A program made the position numbers and the translations under genes. DNA of 57,662 nucleotides from Bacteroidaceae bacterium (GTDB taxonomy: Bacteria; Bacteroidota; Bacteroidia; Bacteroidales; Bacteroidaceae), in NCBI GenBank assembly GCA_017540585.1, contig JAFYAT010000113.1, positions 1 through 57,662 of the forward strand. Reading direction: 5' to 3'. Shown here in pieces: positions 13,621 to 22,673 of the stretch (its first letter is position 1; every line of letters starts with the position of its first letter). The notes under the pieces are model-generated. The model searched no databases and was not told where the DNA came from. It was given only the letters and a program-made list of their open reading frames with translations.

Positions 13621-15963
13621 ATGAGTTGCTATACAATATTTTATAAGGAAGGCGCAAAGATGATGCGTCCTGTCACAAGTCGTGACGAATACATGCAGTT
13701 GCGTGACACTGCCAGGCAGAAGGCAATTGTCGAGAGCGTACGCAAGGGCGGGGAGAAGATGAAACATCGACTCATGCAGATGAATTACTCATGTTTGCCT
13801 AACGAGGACGGAACGCTGAAAGGCAGCACTCGGATGACTGCCACAGTAGGCATGGACGTTGACCACATCGCCAGGGAACAGATGCAGGACGTGAAGGAAC
13901 GCATACTCGCCAAGAAGGAAGAACTCGGATTGATGATGCTGGAGCTGTCGGCACGTGGTGAGGGTTATCACCTGGTGTTCAAGCGTAAACCGGAACTGAG
14001 TCAGGAGGATAACCTGCGATGGGCAAGCGACCTGCTGGGAGTGGAGTTTGACAAGGGCGCCAAGGACATTACACGTGTGTTCTTCGCAACCACGGCTTCA
14101 GAAGAAGACCTCCTGTATCTGGATGATGAGTTGTTCGTGAACGAAGGGATTGCCACACAAGAGAGTATAACTGCCGATGCAGGAATCCCGGAAGGAAGCA
14201 ATGGTTCGGGAACTATATCTGATGAAGAAATCAGTAAGGGAAACACCATCCCAGCCAAGTGCATCCCAGAAAACTATTTGGGCATACCTTACACCTCAAT
14301 CATCGCGAAGTGGTGGCAAATGTACAACGACGGGCAGACACCGGTGAAATCGAACCGCAACGTGCTTACGTTCGAACTTGCCGTGAATCTTCGTCACATC
14401 TGTGGGTTCGACCGTGAGGTGCTGAAAAAGGTGATTCCATGCTACGACGGATTCACGGAGACGGAAAAGATGGCTTGCATCGATTCGGCCCTTGCCAGCA
14501 AGATGACGCAGATGCCACGCCGACTGAAGGATGTGCTGACCGAACTGAAGAAGGAGAACATGGAGGACGACCGCATCTTCAAGGCACTGGAGGAAGCCGA
14601 ACAGGAGGACGACCTGTTCTACTACAAACGCATTCCCAAGGCGGCTCTGCCTCAGGGCATCAGCGACAGCGTGAAGGCGACGGGAGCGAAGATGGTGATG
14701 CCCGTATTGGCTGTGGCGTGTCCTGCCATCGGTGCACTGGCAACGGATGTAGGGGTGCTCGTGCATGGCAAGGAGACGAAGCTGAACATGCACTCATTTG
14801 TAGTGGGCGATGCAGCTTCGTGCAAGGGTGACCTGGATGGTATCGTCGAGGCGTGGATGGCGGAAGAGATGAACAAGAACAAACTCTACTACCAACAGGA
14901 ATCGGAGTATCGCGACAAGAAGAAGGCGGCAAAGAATGCCAAGGCTCAACCCGACGAGCCACACTTGCCAGTGCGATTCCTGACGATGAACAACACGGTG
15001 GCGAACCTTGCCGAACGACTTGCAAACACGGATGGCAAGCATGCTTTCTCATTCACGCCCGAGGCAGATACCGTGGCACAGAAATGGCGCACATCGATGA
15101 GCGACTTCTCCACAATGCTTCGTCAGGCGTATGACGGCAGCCGCTACGACCGAGAGGCGAAGTCGGCAGATGCCACGACCGTCCACATTGACCATCTGCT
15201 GTGGAACGTGTGTATGTGCGGTACGCCCGATGCACTCTACCGTGTGATATCGAACTACACCGACGGCCTCCTCTCGCGCTTCATCATTGCCCATACACCC
15301 GACAACACCTTTGCGCCACTGGAGGACAAGCCAAACCTGATGACAGACAAGTTGCGCGACAACATCGGTCAGATTGCACACCTGCTACCGCTGATGCAGG
15401 GTACGCTGAATCTCCCGAAACTGGAGGAACGAAGCCGCCAATGGGTAGAGAAGGTTCGACGTGAGACACTGAAGGACGATGACCGTGTGATGGCACGTGC
15501 ACGCCTGCGTGATCACAGCACGGCTATGCGTATGACGACTTGCCTCATCCTCTGTGCCGTTGCCGAGCGACTCATCAAGCAGCATGGATTGAACGGAGCG
15601 GAGAAGCAACTGAAGGCGAATCCACAACTCACGGCTGAGATGGCCACGAAAATGCAGACACCGGCAATGCTCGATGCCTACGAGGTATTGGCAGATTCGC
15701 TGATAGACAACGACATGCTGTACTTCCGCGAGAAGCTGGAGAATGCCACCCAAAACATCGGAACGACCAGCGACCGCAAGCGTGGCGGCAAGAACGACCG
15801 CATCTTCGACCGCCTCTCAGACACCTTCACCTTCGAACAGGCAATGGGTGCCAAGGGCAATGGATGTACCCACAACTCCGTCCGTCAGATGCTGAAGAAC
15901 TGGAAGAAGCAAGGTCTCATCAAGCAGGTGGACGAGGTGCATTACGCTAAGACAACCTCATAA
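13621..15963 (+). CDS. VirE-N/BT4734-like plus DUF3987 primase-helicase-like protein
   Basis: A 780-residue protein. Residues about 60-175 match the BT4734-like (VirE N-terminal) domain, related to archaeo-eukaryotic primase folds (TATVGMDVDHIAREQ, then LELSARGEGYHLVFKRKP and TRVFFATT). Residues about 220-330 are a helical linker of primase-C type. Residues about 350-740 are the DUF3987 ATPase/helicase-like region (LLWNVCMCGTPDALY, then YTDGLLSRFIIAHTP). The P-loop position reads VVGDAASCKGDL (about 394-405): the glycine normally before the lysine is replaced by Cys and the Ser/Thr by Gly, so ATP binding may be altered. The family usually sits in Bacteroidales mobile or phage-like modules. 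A C-terminal winged-helix-like segment (SVRQMLKNWKKQGLIKQVDE) ends the protein. Confidence 0.85.
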   Translation: MSCYTIFYKEGAKMMRPVTSRDEYMQLRDTARQKAIVESVRKGGEKMKHRLMQMNYSCLPNEDGTLKGSTRMTATVGMDVDHIAREQMQDVKERILAKKEELGLMMLELSARGEGYHLVFKRKPELSQEDNLRWASDLLGVEFDKGAKDITRVFFATTASEEDLLYLDDELFVNEGIATQESITADAGIPEGSNGSGTISDEEISKGNTIPAKCIPENYLGIPYTSIIAKWWQMYNDGQTPVKSNRNVLTFELAVNLRHICGFDREVLKKVIPCYDGFTETEKMACIDSALASKMTQMPRRLKDVLTELKKENMEDDRIFKALEEAEQEDDLFYYKRIPKAALPQGISDSVKATGAKMVMPVLAVACPAIGALATDVGVLVHGKETKLNMHSFVVGDAASCKGDLDGIVEAWMAEEMNKNKLYYQQESEYRDKKKAAKNAKAQPDEPHLPVRFLTMNNTVANLAERLANTDGKHAFSFTPEADTVAQKWRTSMSDFSTMLRQAYDGSRYDREAKSADATTVHIDHLLWNVCMCGTPDALYRVISNYTDGLLSRFIIAHTPDNTFAPLEDKPNLMTDKLRDNIGQIAHLLPLMQGTLNLPKLEERSRQWVEKVRRETLKDDDRVMARARLRDHSTAMRMTTCLILCAVAERLIKQHGLNGAEKQLKANPQLTAEMATKMQTPAMLDAYEVLADSLIDNDMLYFREKLENATQNIGTTSDRKRGGKNDRIFDRLSDTFTFEQAMGAKGNGCTHNSVRQMLKNWKKQGLIKQVDEVHYAKTTS

Positions 15964-15975
15964 CCGAATAATAAT

Positions 15976-16296
15976 ATGGAACTCAAACTTCATCGGACAC
16001 TCATTCATCGTGACACCACAGACGGTTACATCACGATTGGCGGTCGACGCATCTGCGACACCGCCGAGCATACTCCCATCATGCTTCATCCAGGGAGTTA
16101 CACCCTGACACGCAAGCAAATGTATCTCATGGCAGGCAATGGTGTTTACACCCTCCAGACACCCAATATCATCGTAGGCAAGCACCGCTGTCGAGGTCTC
16201 ATCATCAACTCACGCACCACCTACCTCCGCATCTACGAACGCCTGAAAAAGGCCCTTGTACGCAAGGAAGAAGTTGTGCTCGTGGTGGAAGCGTAA
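15976..16296 (+). CDS. DUF5675-like protein
   Basis: A 106-residue protein that fits the DUF5675 pattern: LKLHRTLIHRDTTDGYITIG, GRRICDTAEHTPIMLHPGSY (the 'dxLE...iPaGtY' stretch of the family), then NIIVGKHRCRGLIINSRTTY near the end. The family is small, beta-rich, of unknown function and common in phage and Bacteroidales mobile modules. It follows the primase-like gene by 12 bp and precedes a GC-rich hairpin, so it is the last gene of the module and of the island. Confidence 0.7.
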   Translation: MELKLHRTLIHRDTTDGYITIGGRRICDTAEHTPIMLHPGSYTLTRKQMYLMAGNGVYTLQTPNIIVGKHRCRGLIINSRTTYLRIYERLKKALVRKEEVVLVVEA

Positions 16297-16307
16297 CAAA
16301 GATTGCA

Positions 16308-16341
16308 AACGCCCCAGCATCATTCACGATGCTGGGGCGTT
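16308..16341 (+). terminator. Strong hairpin closing the primase-like operon
   Basis: A perfect 14-bp stem, AACGCCCCAGCATC (16308-16321) with its complement (16328-16341), loop ATTCAC. Only a short T-rich run follows, so termination is likely but not textbook. It lies 35 bp before the right flanking repeat. Confidence 0.65.
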
Positions 16342-16375
16342 CCGTTGATATGCGGTTATCGTATCTTCCTGATTC

Positions 16376-16423
16376 AAAATTTACTTAGTGGATTGAGCAA
16401 TTTTACTCAGTGGGAAGATATAA
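16376..16423. repeat. Right flanking direct repeat of the island
   Basis: This matches 1988-2036 in the same orientation; the last 25 bp contain AATTTTACTCAGTG, one variable base, then GAAGATATAA. It ends one base before the ppdK stop codon (minus strand, 16425-16427), so the repeat abuts the 3' end of ppdK, a position typical for integration sites. Confidence 0.6.
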
Positions 16424-16424
16424 C

Positions 16425-19145
16425 TTATTCTTCCACTGCTGCCTGTGCGGCGGCAAGACGTGCAATAGGTACACGGAATGGAGAACATGATGCGTAATCC
16501 ATGCCAATCTTGGCACAGAACTTGACGGATGATGGTTCGCCTCCATGCTCACCACAGATACCTGTGCGCATACCAGGACGCACAGAACGTCCCTTCTCCA
16601 CTGCCATCTTGATGAGCTGACCTACTCCGTTCTGGTCAAGCACCTGGAATGGGTCAACCTTGAGGATCTTCTTCTCAAGATAAACTGGGAGGAATGATGC
16701 GATATCGTCACGTGAGTAACCGAAGGTCATCTGAGTGAGGTCGTTAGTACCGAATGAGAAATACTCTGCCTCTGTTGCTATGCGATTAGCTGTAAGTGCA
16801 GCACGTGGAGTTTCAATCATCGTACCAATCTCGAAGTCGAGCTCTACGCCTTCTTCCTTGAATACCTCCTTGGCTACTCGCTGGATAATCTCCTTCTGCT
16901 GCTTCAACTCATAGAGAATACCTACGAGAGGCACCATGATTTCTGGATGAGGGTCGAAACCTTCCTTCTTCAACTGGCATGCTGCTCCAAGGATGGCACG
17001 TGTCTGCATGGCTGTAATCTCTGGGAATGTGATTCCGAGACGGCAACCACGATGACCAAGCATTGGGTTGTTCTCTGCAAGTGACTCAACACGACGCTGG
17101 ATAGTCTTGAGGTCAACGCCCATCTCCTTTGCCATCGTCTCCTGTCCTGCAAGGTCGTGTGGTACGAACTCATGGAGAGGTGGGTCGAGAAGACGGATAT
17201 TGACGTGAAGTCCGTCCATTGCCTTGAGGATGCCGTAGAAGTCAGCCTTCTGATAAGGGAGAAGCTTAGCAAGTGCCTTCTCACGTCCCTCTGCTGTCTC
17301 AGAGAGAATCATCTCACGCATGGCAATAATCTTCTTGTCCTCGAAGAACATGTGCTCGGTACGTGTAAGACCGATACCCTTTGCACCGAATGCACGTGCC
17401 ACCTCTGCATCGTGTGGTGTGTCGGCATTGGTACGTACCTGAAGCTTTGTATATTTGTCGCAGAGATCCATGAGAGCCTTGAAGTCGCCAGAGAGTTCTG
17501 CTGCCTTGGTAGCAATCTCGCCTGCATAAACCTGACCGGTTGTACCATTGAGAGAGATGTAATCACCCTCCTTGTATGTAACGCCCTCTATCTCTACTGT
17601 CTTTGACTTGTAATCCACATTGATTGCTCCCGCACCTGACACACAGCACTTACCCATACCACGGGCAACGACGGCAGCGTGTGAAGTCATACCGCCACGT
17701 GCTGTGAGGATTCCCTGTGCAGATGCCATACCAGCAAGGTCCTCTGGTGATGTCTCGATACGTACCATGACCACCTTGTGACCATTGGCTGCCCACTCCT
17801 GTGCATCATCAGCATGGAACACTATCTGTCCACATGCTGCACCCGGAGAAGCAGGGAGACCTTGAGTGATGACCTTAGCCTTCTTGAGTGCTTCCTTGTC
17901 GAAGACAGGATGGAGAAGTTCGTCGAGTTTCTGAGGTTCACAACGGAGGATTGCAGTCTTTTCGTCAATGAGTCCTTCCTTGAGGAGGTCCATCGCAATC
18001 TTAACCATGGCTGTACCAGTACGCTTTCCGTTACGTGTCTGGAGGAACCAGAGCTTGCCTTCCTGTACTGTGAACTCCATGTCCTGCATATCGTGATAGT
18101 GACATTCAAGCTTGTCCTGAAGTGCGTCAAGTTCCTTGTATAGTTCAGGCATTGCCTCTTCCATTGAAGGGTACTTGCTCACGCGCTCTTCCTCAGAGAT
18201 ACCAGCACGCTCTGCCCAACGCTGACTACCAATCTTAGTAATCTGCTGTGGAGTACGAATACCTGCCACAACATCCTCACCCTGAGCATTGATAAGGTAC
18301 TCACCATTGAAAAGGTTCTCGCCATTACCAGCATCACGTGAGAAACATACACCTGTGGCAGATGTATCGCCCATATTACCGAACACCATAGCCATTACTG
18401 ACACGGCAGTACCCCACTCGTCCGGAATACCCTCCATCTTACGATAAAGGATGGCACGCTCGTTCATCCAGCTGCGGAACACAGCACAGATAGCACCCCA
18501 GAGCTGAACGACTGGATCTGTCGGGAAGTCCTGACCTGTCTGCTCCTTGATAGCTTTCTTGAAGAGTTCAACGAGTTTCTTGAGCGACTCAACAGAGAGG
18601 TCCTTGTCGAGTGATACGCCCTGTTCAGCCTTCACCTTCTCGATGATAGCCTCGAATGGGTCAATATCTTCCTTATTAACTGGTTTAAGTCCAAGAACGA
18701 CGTCGCCATACATCTGTACGAAACGACGGTATGAGTCGTAAACAAAGTGAGGATTGCCCGTCTTCTGAGCCATACCCTCTGCCACCTCATCATTGAGTCC
18801 GAGGTTGAGGATGGTATCCATCATACCAGGCATTGATGCACGTGCACCAGAGCGCACGCTGACAAGAAGCGGGTTCTTAGGATCACCGAACTTGCAGTTC
18901 ATGAGGTTCTCGATGTGCTTAACGGCAGCATTGACCTCGTCCTGAAGCAATTCCTTAATCTTTGCTTCACCCACCTGATAGTATTCGTTACAACAATCGG
19001 TAGTTATTGTAAAACCTGGAGGGACAGGCACTCCAATATGATTCATTTCTGCAAGGTTAGCACCCTTGCCACCAAGAGCTTCTCTCATCGAAGCATTTCC
19101 TTCGGCATGACCATTGCCGAATGTGTAAACTCTTTTTTGAGACAT
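16425..19145 (-). CDS. ppdK: Pyruvate, phosphate dikinase
   Basis: A 906-residue cytoplasmic enzyme that interconverts pyruvate + ATP + Pi and PEP + AMP + PPi. The N-terminal ATP-grasp part starts VYTFGNGHAEGNASMREALG followed by KGANLAEMNHIGVPVPPGFT. The central swivelling domain holds the catalytic His in GGMTSHAAVVARGMGKCCVSG's core (TARGGMTSHAAVVAR, about residues 470-485). The C-terminal PEP-binding barrel ends with RTGICGEHGGEPSSVKFC, containing the catalytic Cys. Length is normal. It is monocistronic. In Bacteroidales it serves glycolysis and gluconeogenesis with PPi recycling. Its 3' end meets the right flanking repeat. No clear -7 element was found upstream. Confidence 0.97.
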   Translation of the reverse strand: MSQKRVYTFGNGHAEGNASMREALGGKGANLAEMNHIGVPVPPGFTITTDCCNEYYQVGEAKIKELLQDEVNAAVKHIENLMNCKFGDPKNPLLVSVRSGARASMPGMMDTILNLGLNDEVAEGMAQKTGNPHFVYDSYRRFVQMYGDVVLGLKPVNKEDIDPFEAIIEKVKAEQGVSLDKDLSVESLKKLVELFKKAIKEQTGQDFPTDPVVQLWGAICAVFRSWMNERAILYRKMEGIPDEWGTAVSVMAMVFGNMGDTSATGVCFSRDAGNGENLFNGEYLINAQGEDVVAGIRTPQQITKIGSQRWAERAGISEEERVSKYPSMEEAMPELYKELDALQDKLECHYHDMQDMEFTVQEGKLWFLQTRNGKRTGTAMVKIAMDLLKEGLIDEKTAILRCEPQKLDELLHPVFDKEALKKAKVITQGLPASPGAACGQIVFHADDAQEWAANGHKVVMVRIETSPEDLAGMASAQGILTARGGMTSHAAVVARGMGKCCVSGAGAINVDYKSKTVEIEGVTYKEGDYISLNGTTGQVYAGEIATKAAELSGDFKALMDLCDKYTKLQVRTNADTPHDAEVARAFGAKGIGLTRTEHMFFEDKKIIAMREMILSETAEGREKALAKLLPYQKADFYGILKAMDGLHVNIRLLDPPLHEFVPHDLAGQETMAKEMGVDLKTIQRRVESLAENNPMLGHRGCRLGITFPEITAMQTRAILGAACQLKKEGFDPHPEIMVPLVGILYELKQQKEIIQRVAKEVFKEEGVELDFEIGTMIETPRAALTANRIATEAEYFSFGTNDLTQMTFGYSRDDIASFLPVYLEKKILKVDPFQVLDQNGVGQLIKMAVEKGRSVRPGMRTGICGEHGGEPSSVKFCAKIGMDYASCSPFRVPIARLAAAQAAVEE

Positions 19146-19157
19146 ACAGTTTAATTG

Positions 19158-19641
19158 ATAATTTAAGGTTCGTTATGTTTTTATTATTGTTAGATTTCAC
19201 TTTTGGTTCATCAGGTTAGTGTGGTTTTGTCCGGATAAACGAAAGATAATGAAGGTTGCTTTATATCAATCAAGATTGAAACACTGATTCCACAGAGAAC
19301 ACATAGGTTCATCTGTTTCTTTCAGTCACAAAATACCTTCGACTATATTTTTCAGCGAGAAAGTTCTGAGTTTCCGTTTTCCAAAATCACTTTAACACAA
19401 TTTCCAGAAGGATTTCTCTCATTTGTTGTTAAATTTCTACTGCAAAGGAGAGAAAATAATATGATATTACCAAATGTTTTGCAATTTTTTTTTGCTGTGT
19501 GCGCTTTTATGAAAAGTCGAAATTGCAAATAGCGGTTTTTCTTAGAATCTAACAGGAATAATGAGGAATAAAAAGGGAGTAAATGAAATTAAACGTTTTT
19601 TGCTATCTGTAGATGAAAATAACCTTTTATACGAAAAAACA
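19158..19641. other. Intergenic region without recognised features
   Basis: About 480 bp upstream of ppdK. It is A/T-rich. TATCTTTC (minus strand, near 19240-19248) is a 7-of-8 match to the -7 consensus and might serve ppdK. Nothing else can be supported. Confidence 0.4.
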
Positions 19642-19681
19642 AAACGGAAAAGCGTTTGAGACATGCAACGCTTTCCCGTTT
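19642..19681 (-). terminator. Terminator of the DUF4160-DUF2442 operon
   Basis: AAACGGAAAAGCGTT (19642-19656) pairs with AACGCTTTCCCGTTT (19667-19681) with one mismatch. On the minus strand it is followed by a T-rich run (19631-19644). It lies 25 bp beyond the DUF2442 stop. Confidence 0.7.
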
Positions 19682-19705
19682 CTTACAAATCGGTGACAGA
19701 ATGTA

Positions 19706-19966
19706 TCATGCTATCACACCAGAATGTAACTGCTCAATAGGGAACATCAAGTCCCAGTTCCTGCCCCAAACTATATTACCGTTCTCAATAGCAAAGCTAC
19801 GGAACTTACGTGGGTCAAGATATTTATTATATTGCGGATGTGGATGACGACGAATGAAATCGCCAACATCAACTGTCTGCACAGTATTATCGCTAAATGT
19901 AAGACTAACGGTCAAGTTGCCTGCATTCTCTGCTTTCGTAATATAAAGCCTATCCATATCGCCCAT
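19706..19966 (-). CDS. DUF2442 protein
   Basis: An 86-residue protein with the DUF2442 pattern: RLYITKAENAGNLTVSLTFS, then DNTVQTVDVGDFIRRHPHPQ, the RKFRSFAIENGNIVWGRNWD stretch and the tail DLMFPIEQL. The family is a small beta-rich domain of unknown function that very often follows a DUF4160 gene. Here it starts 4 bp after DUF4160, and the pair shares one terminator. Such pairs are sometimes proposed to be toxin-antitoxin-like, but this has no support from the sequence itself. Confidence 0.85.
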   Translation of the reverse strand: MGDMDRLYITKAENAGNLTVSLTFSDNTVQTVDVGDFIRRHPHPQYNKYLDPRKFRSFAIENGNIVWGRNWDLMFPIEQLHSGVIA

Positions 19967-19970
19967 TCTT

Positions 19971-20273
19971 TTATAATTTCTTTTTTATATTTGTACAACG
20001 TACACTCTGTCTCAGTACGAAGAACTTCACCCACTTATCTATGATATTCTTATGGTACTTACGTATAAACTCTTCTGCTGTACGCTTATCTTTTTCCTGC
20101 AATGACTCTACTCCTTTCTTCTCTCTAACACGCAATTCGACAAGCTCTCCATCCATCATAATTAGTTCGAAGACACTTTCTCTTGCTCCGTGTATCACAT
20201 GAACATGAATTGGTTCGTGTTCATTCGAGTAGAAATAGAATATAAAACCGAAATATTCAAAAATCTTTGGCAT
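19971..20273 (-). CDS. DUF4160 protein
   Basis: A 100-residue protein with the DUF4160 core MPKIFEYFGFIFYFYSNEHE followed by PIHVHVIHG, the diagnostic 'pE.ReH.pPHvHv' stretch. The start at 20273 (MPKIF) is preferred over 20285 (MMTIMPKIF) because the family begins there. The C-terminal extension KWVKFFVLRQSVRCTNIKKKL follows the domain. A -7 element TATTTTTG lies on the minus strand at 20304-20311, with TTTG 17 bp further, slightly short of ideal spacing. It forms an operon with DUF2442. Confidence 0.82.
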   Translation of the reverse strand: MPKIFEYFGFIFYFYSNEHEPIHVHVIHGARESVFELIMMDGELVELRVREKKGVESLQEKDKRTAEEFIRKYHKNIIDKWVKFFVLRQSVRCTNIKKKL

Positions 20274-20358
20274 AATCGTCATCACAATGTTTTAGTAACG
20301 ATGCAAAAATACACAAAATATTTTAATACAAAAAAGAATCAGACAAATAATTTCAATA

Positions 20359-21216
20359 TTAGAGAGATATCTTCCTTATAACATAGGTGTATATCAGCAA
20401 TACCACATTCATAAGAAGGGCGTAGATGATGGCAGGGATGGAAATCCTTACATCATTGAACACGAATGGGCTTGAAGCAAGTGCTATGGCTTGTGCCGCA
20501 TTCTGCATACCGACCTCAATGACGATAGTACGACGCTGCGCTCCCTTGAGACGGAACACGTATGAAAGTGCAGCACCGATTGCAATACACACAAGGATGA
20601 GAGCAAGCACGGCAAGCCCCATCTCGCCTATGTGGTCACGAATGCTGTCAAACTCCTGAACGAAGAACGTACCAGCAAGGATGACAAGACATGGGAAAGC
20701 AATCTTTGAGAGTACCGCTTCTATCTTTGCAGCCTTTTCATGTGCATAACGGCGCATAGTAATACCAAGGCATATAGGTACAAGCATCGTGAACACATTC
20801 TGCATCACAAGCTTACCTACTGGCAACTGTATCTGCGTACCATCAAGTATTCCGCTCTGTGACACAACCCACTCCATGATGACAGGAAGCGTAAAGAGGG
20901 TGATGACACTACTCAATGCTGTCAACGAAACAGAAAGCGCAACGTCACCCTTTGCCAGCAAAGAGAAAACATTACTTGAACTACCACCCGGACAACATGC
21001 AATAAGCATGAATCCAACAGTAAAAATTGGTGGTAGAGAAAAGACATAAGTAAGTGCAAATGCCACAAGTGGCAGACACACCAACTGCCCAATGAGTCCG
21101 ACAATCACAGGCTTTGGTTTAGTCAAAAACAACTTGAAATCCTTAACCTGCAATGTAAGACCGAGGTCAAACATCAGAAGTGTGAGTATCGGAAGAACTA
21201 TAAAAACACTATTCAT
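20359..21216 (-). CDS. BASS-family (bile acid:sodium symporter-like) transporter
   Basis: A 285-residue inner-membrane protein with about nine hydrophobic segments. BASS-family marks: LPILTLLMFDLGLTLQVKDF in segment 1, FMLIACCPGGSSSNVFSLLA (the conserved GGxxSN sodium-binding crossover) and IVIEVGMQNAAQAIALASSP (the ExGxQN crossover). The start is set at 21216 (MNSVFIVLPIL) because the open frame back to 21294 would overlap the upstream porin and add an atypical N-terminus. It is 67 bp behind the porin gene, so the two probably form an operon for uptake of an organic anion through both membranes. Substrate unknown. Confidence 0.85.
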   Translation of the reverse strand: MNSVFIVLPILTLLMFDLGLTLQVKDFKLFLTKPKPVIVGLIGQLVCLPLVAFALTYVFSLPPIFTVGFMLIACCPGGSSSNVFSLLAKGDVALSVSLTALSSVITLFTLPVIMEWVVSQSGILDGTQIQLPVGKLVMQNVFTMLVPICLGITMRRYAHEKAAKIEAVLSKIAFPCLVILAGTFFVQEFDSIRDHIGEMGLAVLALILVCIAIGAALSYVFRLKGAQRRTIVIEVGMQNAAQAIALASSPFVFNDVRISIPAIIYALLMNVVLLIYTYVIRKISL

Positions 21217-21283
21217 ATTCTTTTTTGAAAACTTTAACAAATAATTGTCTAATGAAAGCGGATAACTAAAATAGTATTCCTTA

Positions 21284-22369
21284 TTAGAACGCAATCTGGA
21301 ACTGTGTTACCCACATATCAGTAGGTGAACTATTCTTCGGATTCTTACGTACATACTCACTACGGATGCAACACTGGCGATAAACCCAATACTGGAGACC
21401 ACCGATGTAGTTACGTGTGTAAGCACCATAAAGTGACGTGTTGCGATCAAGATAGTCAAAGTTAGCAATAAAATCAAGTCCCTTAAAGAGGTGGAACTCT
21501 GCATTGGCATAATAACCGAAGCTACGGATGCCACCATCATTACCCCACATTGCCTCAGAACGAAGATTGACAACAGGATTCTTGTGCTCAGCACCTACAG
21601 AGAAACGGTTGCGCTTGTAGTTCTCACCAGCCATGAACTTGCCAAAAGATGATGGAGCCTGAGCACGTGCAGTGCCAAGGATGAAAGATGCGCTGAACTT
21701 TGTCTTAGCAAAAGGCATTACATTGACCATACCGATAACATCCTTCTGAGTGTTGTTCTCCTTCTGATTCATACCCGCACCATTGAACACACCAAGGCTA
21801 TAATTGAGCAATGGAGCACCATCCTTCACAATAGCATCACCCGTAAGCATGATACCCACGTCACGACCTACCCTACCAAAACCATAACAAGGGTCATCGC
21901 CTCCAATACCAGCCATGAACGATACACTCTCATCCATACCGATGTTGCTGATGAGTGTAGGTGGCAAGAGGCTTTCGAGAGTGAATGGCTGCTTGTACTG
22001 TCCAACACGAATCTTGAGGGCAGGTGAGAAAGCATACTGTGCATAGTACTCATGCAACTTACTGTTTGCGATGTCATACATCAGCCAGAAACTTATCTTA
22101 TCGTTAATCTGGGCATCTGCCATAAGGATAAAACGCTGAACCTCCATCTTGTCGCTTGACTCACCATCCTTCCACTCTGCTGTGGCAGACGACTGGCCAT
22201 AACCCATGATCCTAATCTTTCCTGTTCCAATCTGAACTGTAGGAATGACACTCTCATTCTTCACGCCATCAGATGACGGCATTTCATCTACTTCGGTAGC
22301 AAATGAAGACACGGAAAGCACAACAGCTCCCATCATCAACGCTACACGCTTAAAACCAACGCTTTGCAT
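21284..22369 (-). CDS. OprO/OprP-like outer-membrane porin
   Basis: A 361-residue outer-membrane beta-barrel. An N-terminal signal peptide ends around SSFATE. The barrel shows the family's alternation and the stretch KIRVGQYKQPFTLESLLPPT, typical of Bacteroidetes porins related to phosphate-selective porins O/P, and ends in an aromatic C-terminus (VTQFQIAF). It lies directly upstream of the BASS transporter. A -7 element TACCTTTG is on the minus strand at 22403-22410, 34 bp before the start. Which solute passes is not predictable. Confidence 0.82.
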   Translation of the reverse strand: MQSVGFKRVALMMGAVVLSVSSFATEVDEMPSSDGVKNESVIPTVQIGTGKIRIMGYGQSSATAEWKDGESSDKMEVQRFILMADAQINDKISFWLMYDIANSKLHEYYAQYAFSPALKIRVGQYKQPFTLESLLPPTLISNIGMDESVSFMAGIGGDDPCYGFGRVGRDVGIMLTGDAIVKDGAPLLNYSLGVFNGAGMNQKENNTQKDVIGMVNVMPFAKTKFSASFILGTARAQAPSSFGKFMAGENYKRNRFSVGAEHKNPVVNLRSEAMWGNDGGIRSFGYYANAEFHLFKGLDFIANFDYLDRNTSLYGAYTRNYIGGLQYWVYRQCCIRSEYVRKNPKNSSPTDMWVTQFQIAF

Positions 22370-22402
22370 AATTTAGAATATTTTGCTTTTCAATTTTGAA
22401 TG

Positions 22403-22410
22403 CAAAGGTA
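22403..22410 (-). promoter_or_regulatory. -7 element TACCTTTG for the porin-BASS operon
   Basis: A full match to TAnnTTTG on the minus strand. No -33 element at standard spacing. Confidence 0.45.
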
Positions 22411-22673
22411 CTACATTTAATCAATAATTCATAATTATAATTCTGTAAGTTTCCAATTTGAAACTTTTTTGGCATTTCAATACGTATAAAATCTGCGAGA
22501 TAAAAACTGATGGAACTACATAATCAAAAACGACGGTAGTATCGAAATGTCCTACTATTCCATAAATACATTAGAAATGCGTTTGGTCTAAAAACAAGCC
22601 AATAAAATACACTATAGATATATAAAATACGTGATTATGAAATGATTTTTATGTGTTTTTCCTTCGTCTTTCC

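Noticed and set aside
14296-15753. Several long minus-strand frames opposite the primase-like gene
   Set aside because: They mirror the GC-rich codons of the plus-strand gene and have unusual His/Arg-rich composition.
19706-20285. Firm call of a toxin-antitoxin system for DUF4160/DUF2442
   Set aside because: The pairing is common, but no toxin fold or antitoxin DNA-binding motif is visible, so only family names are given.
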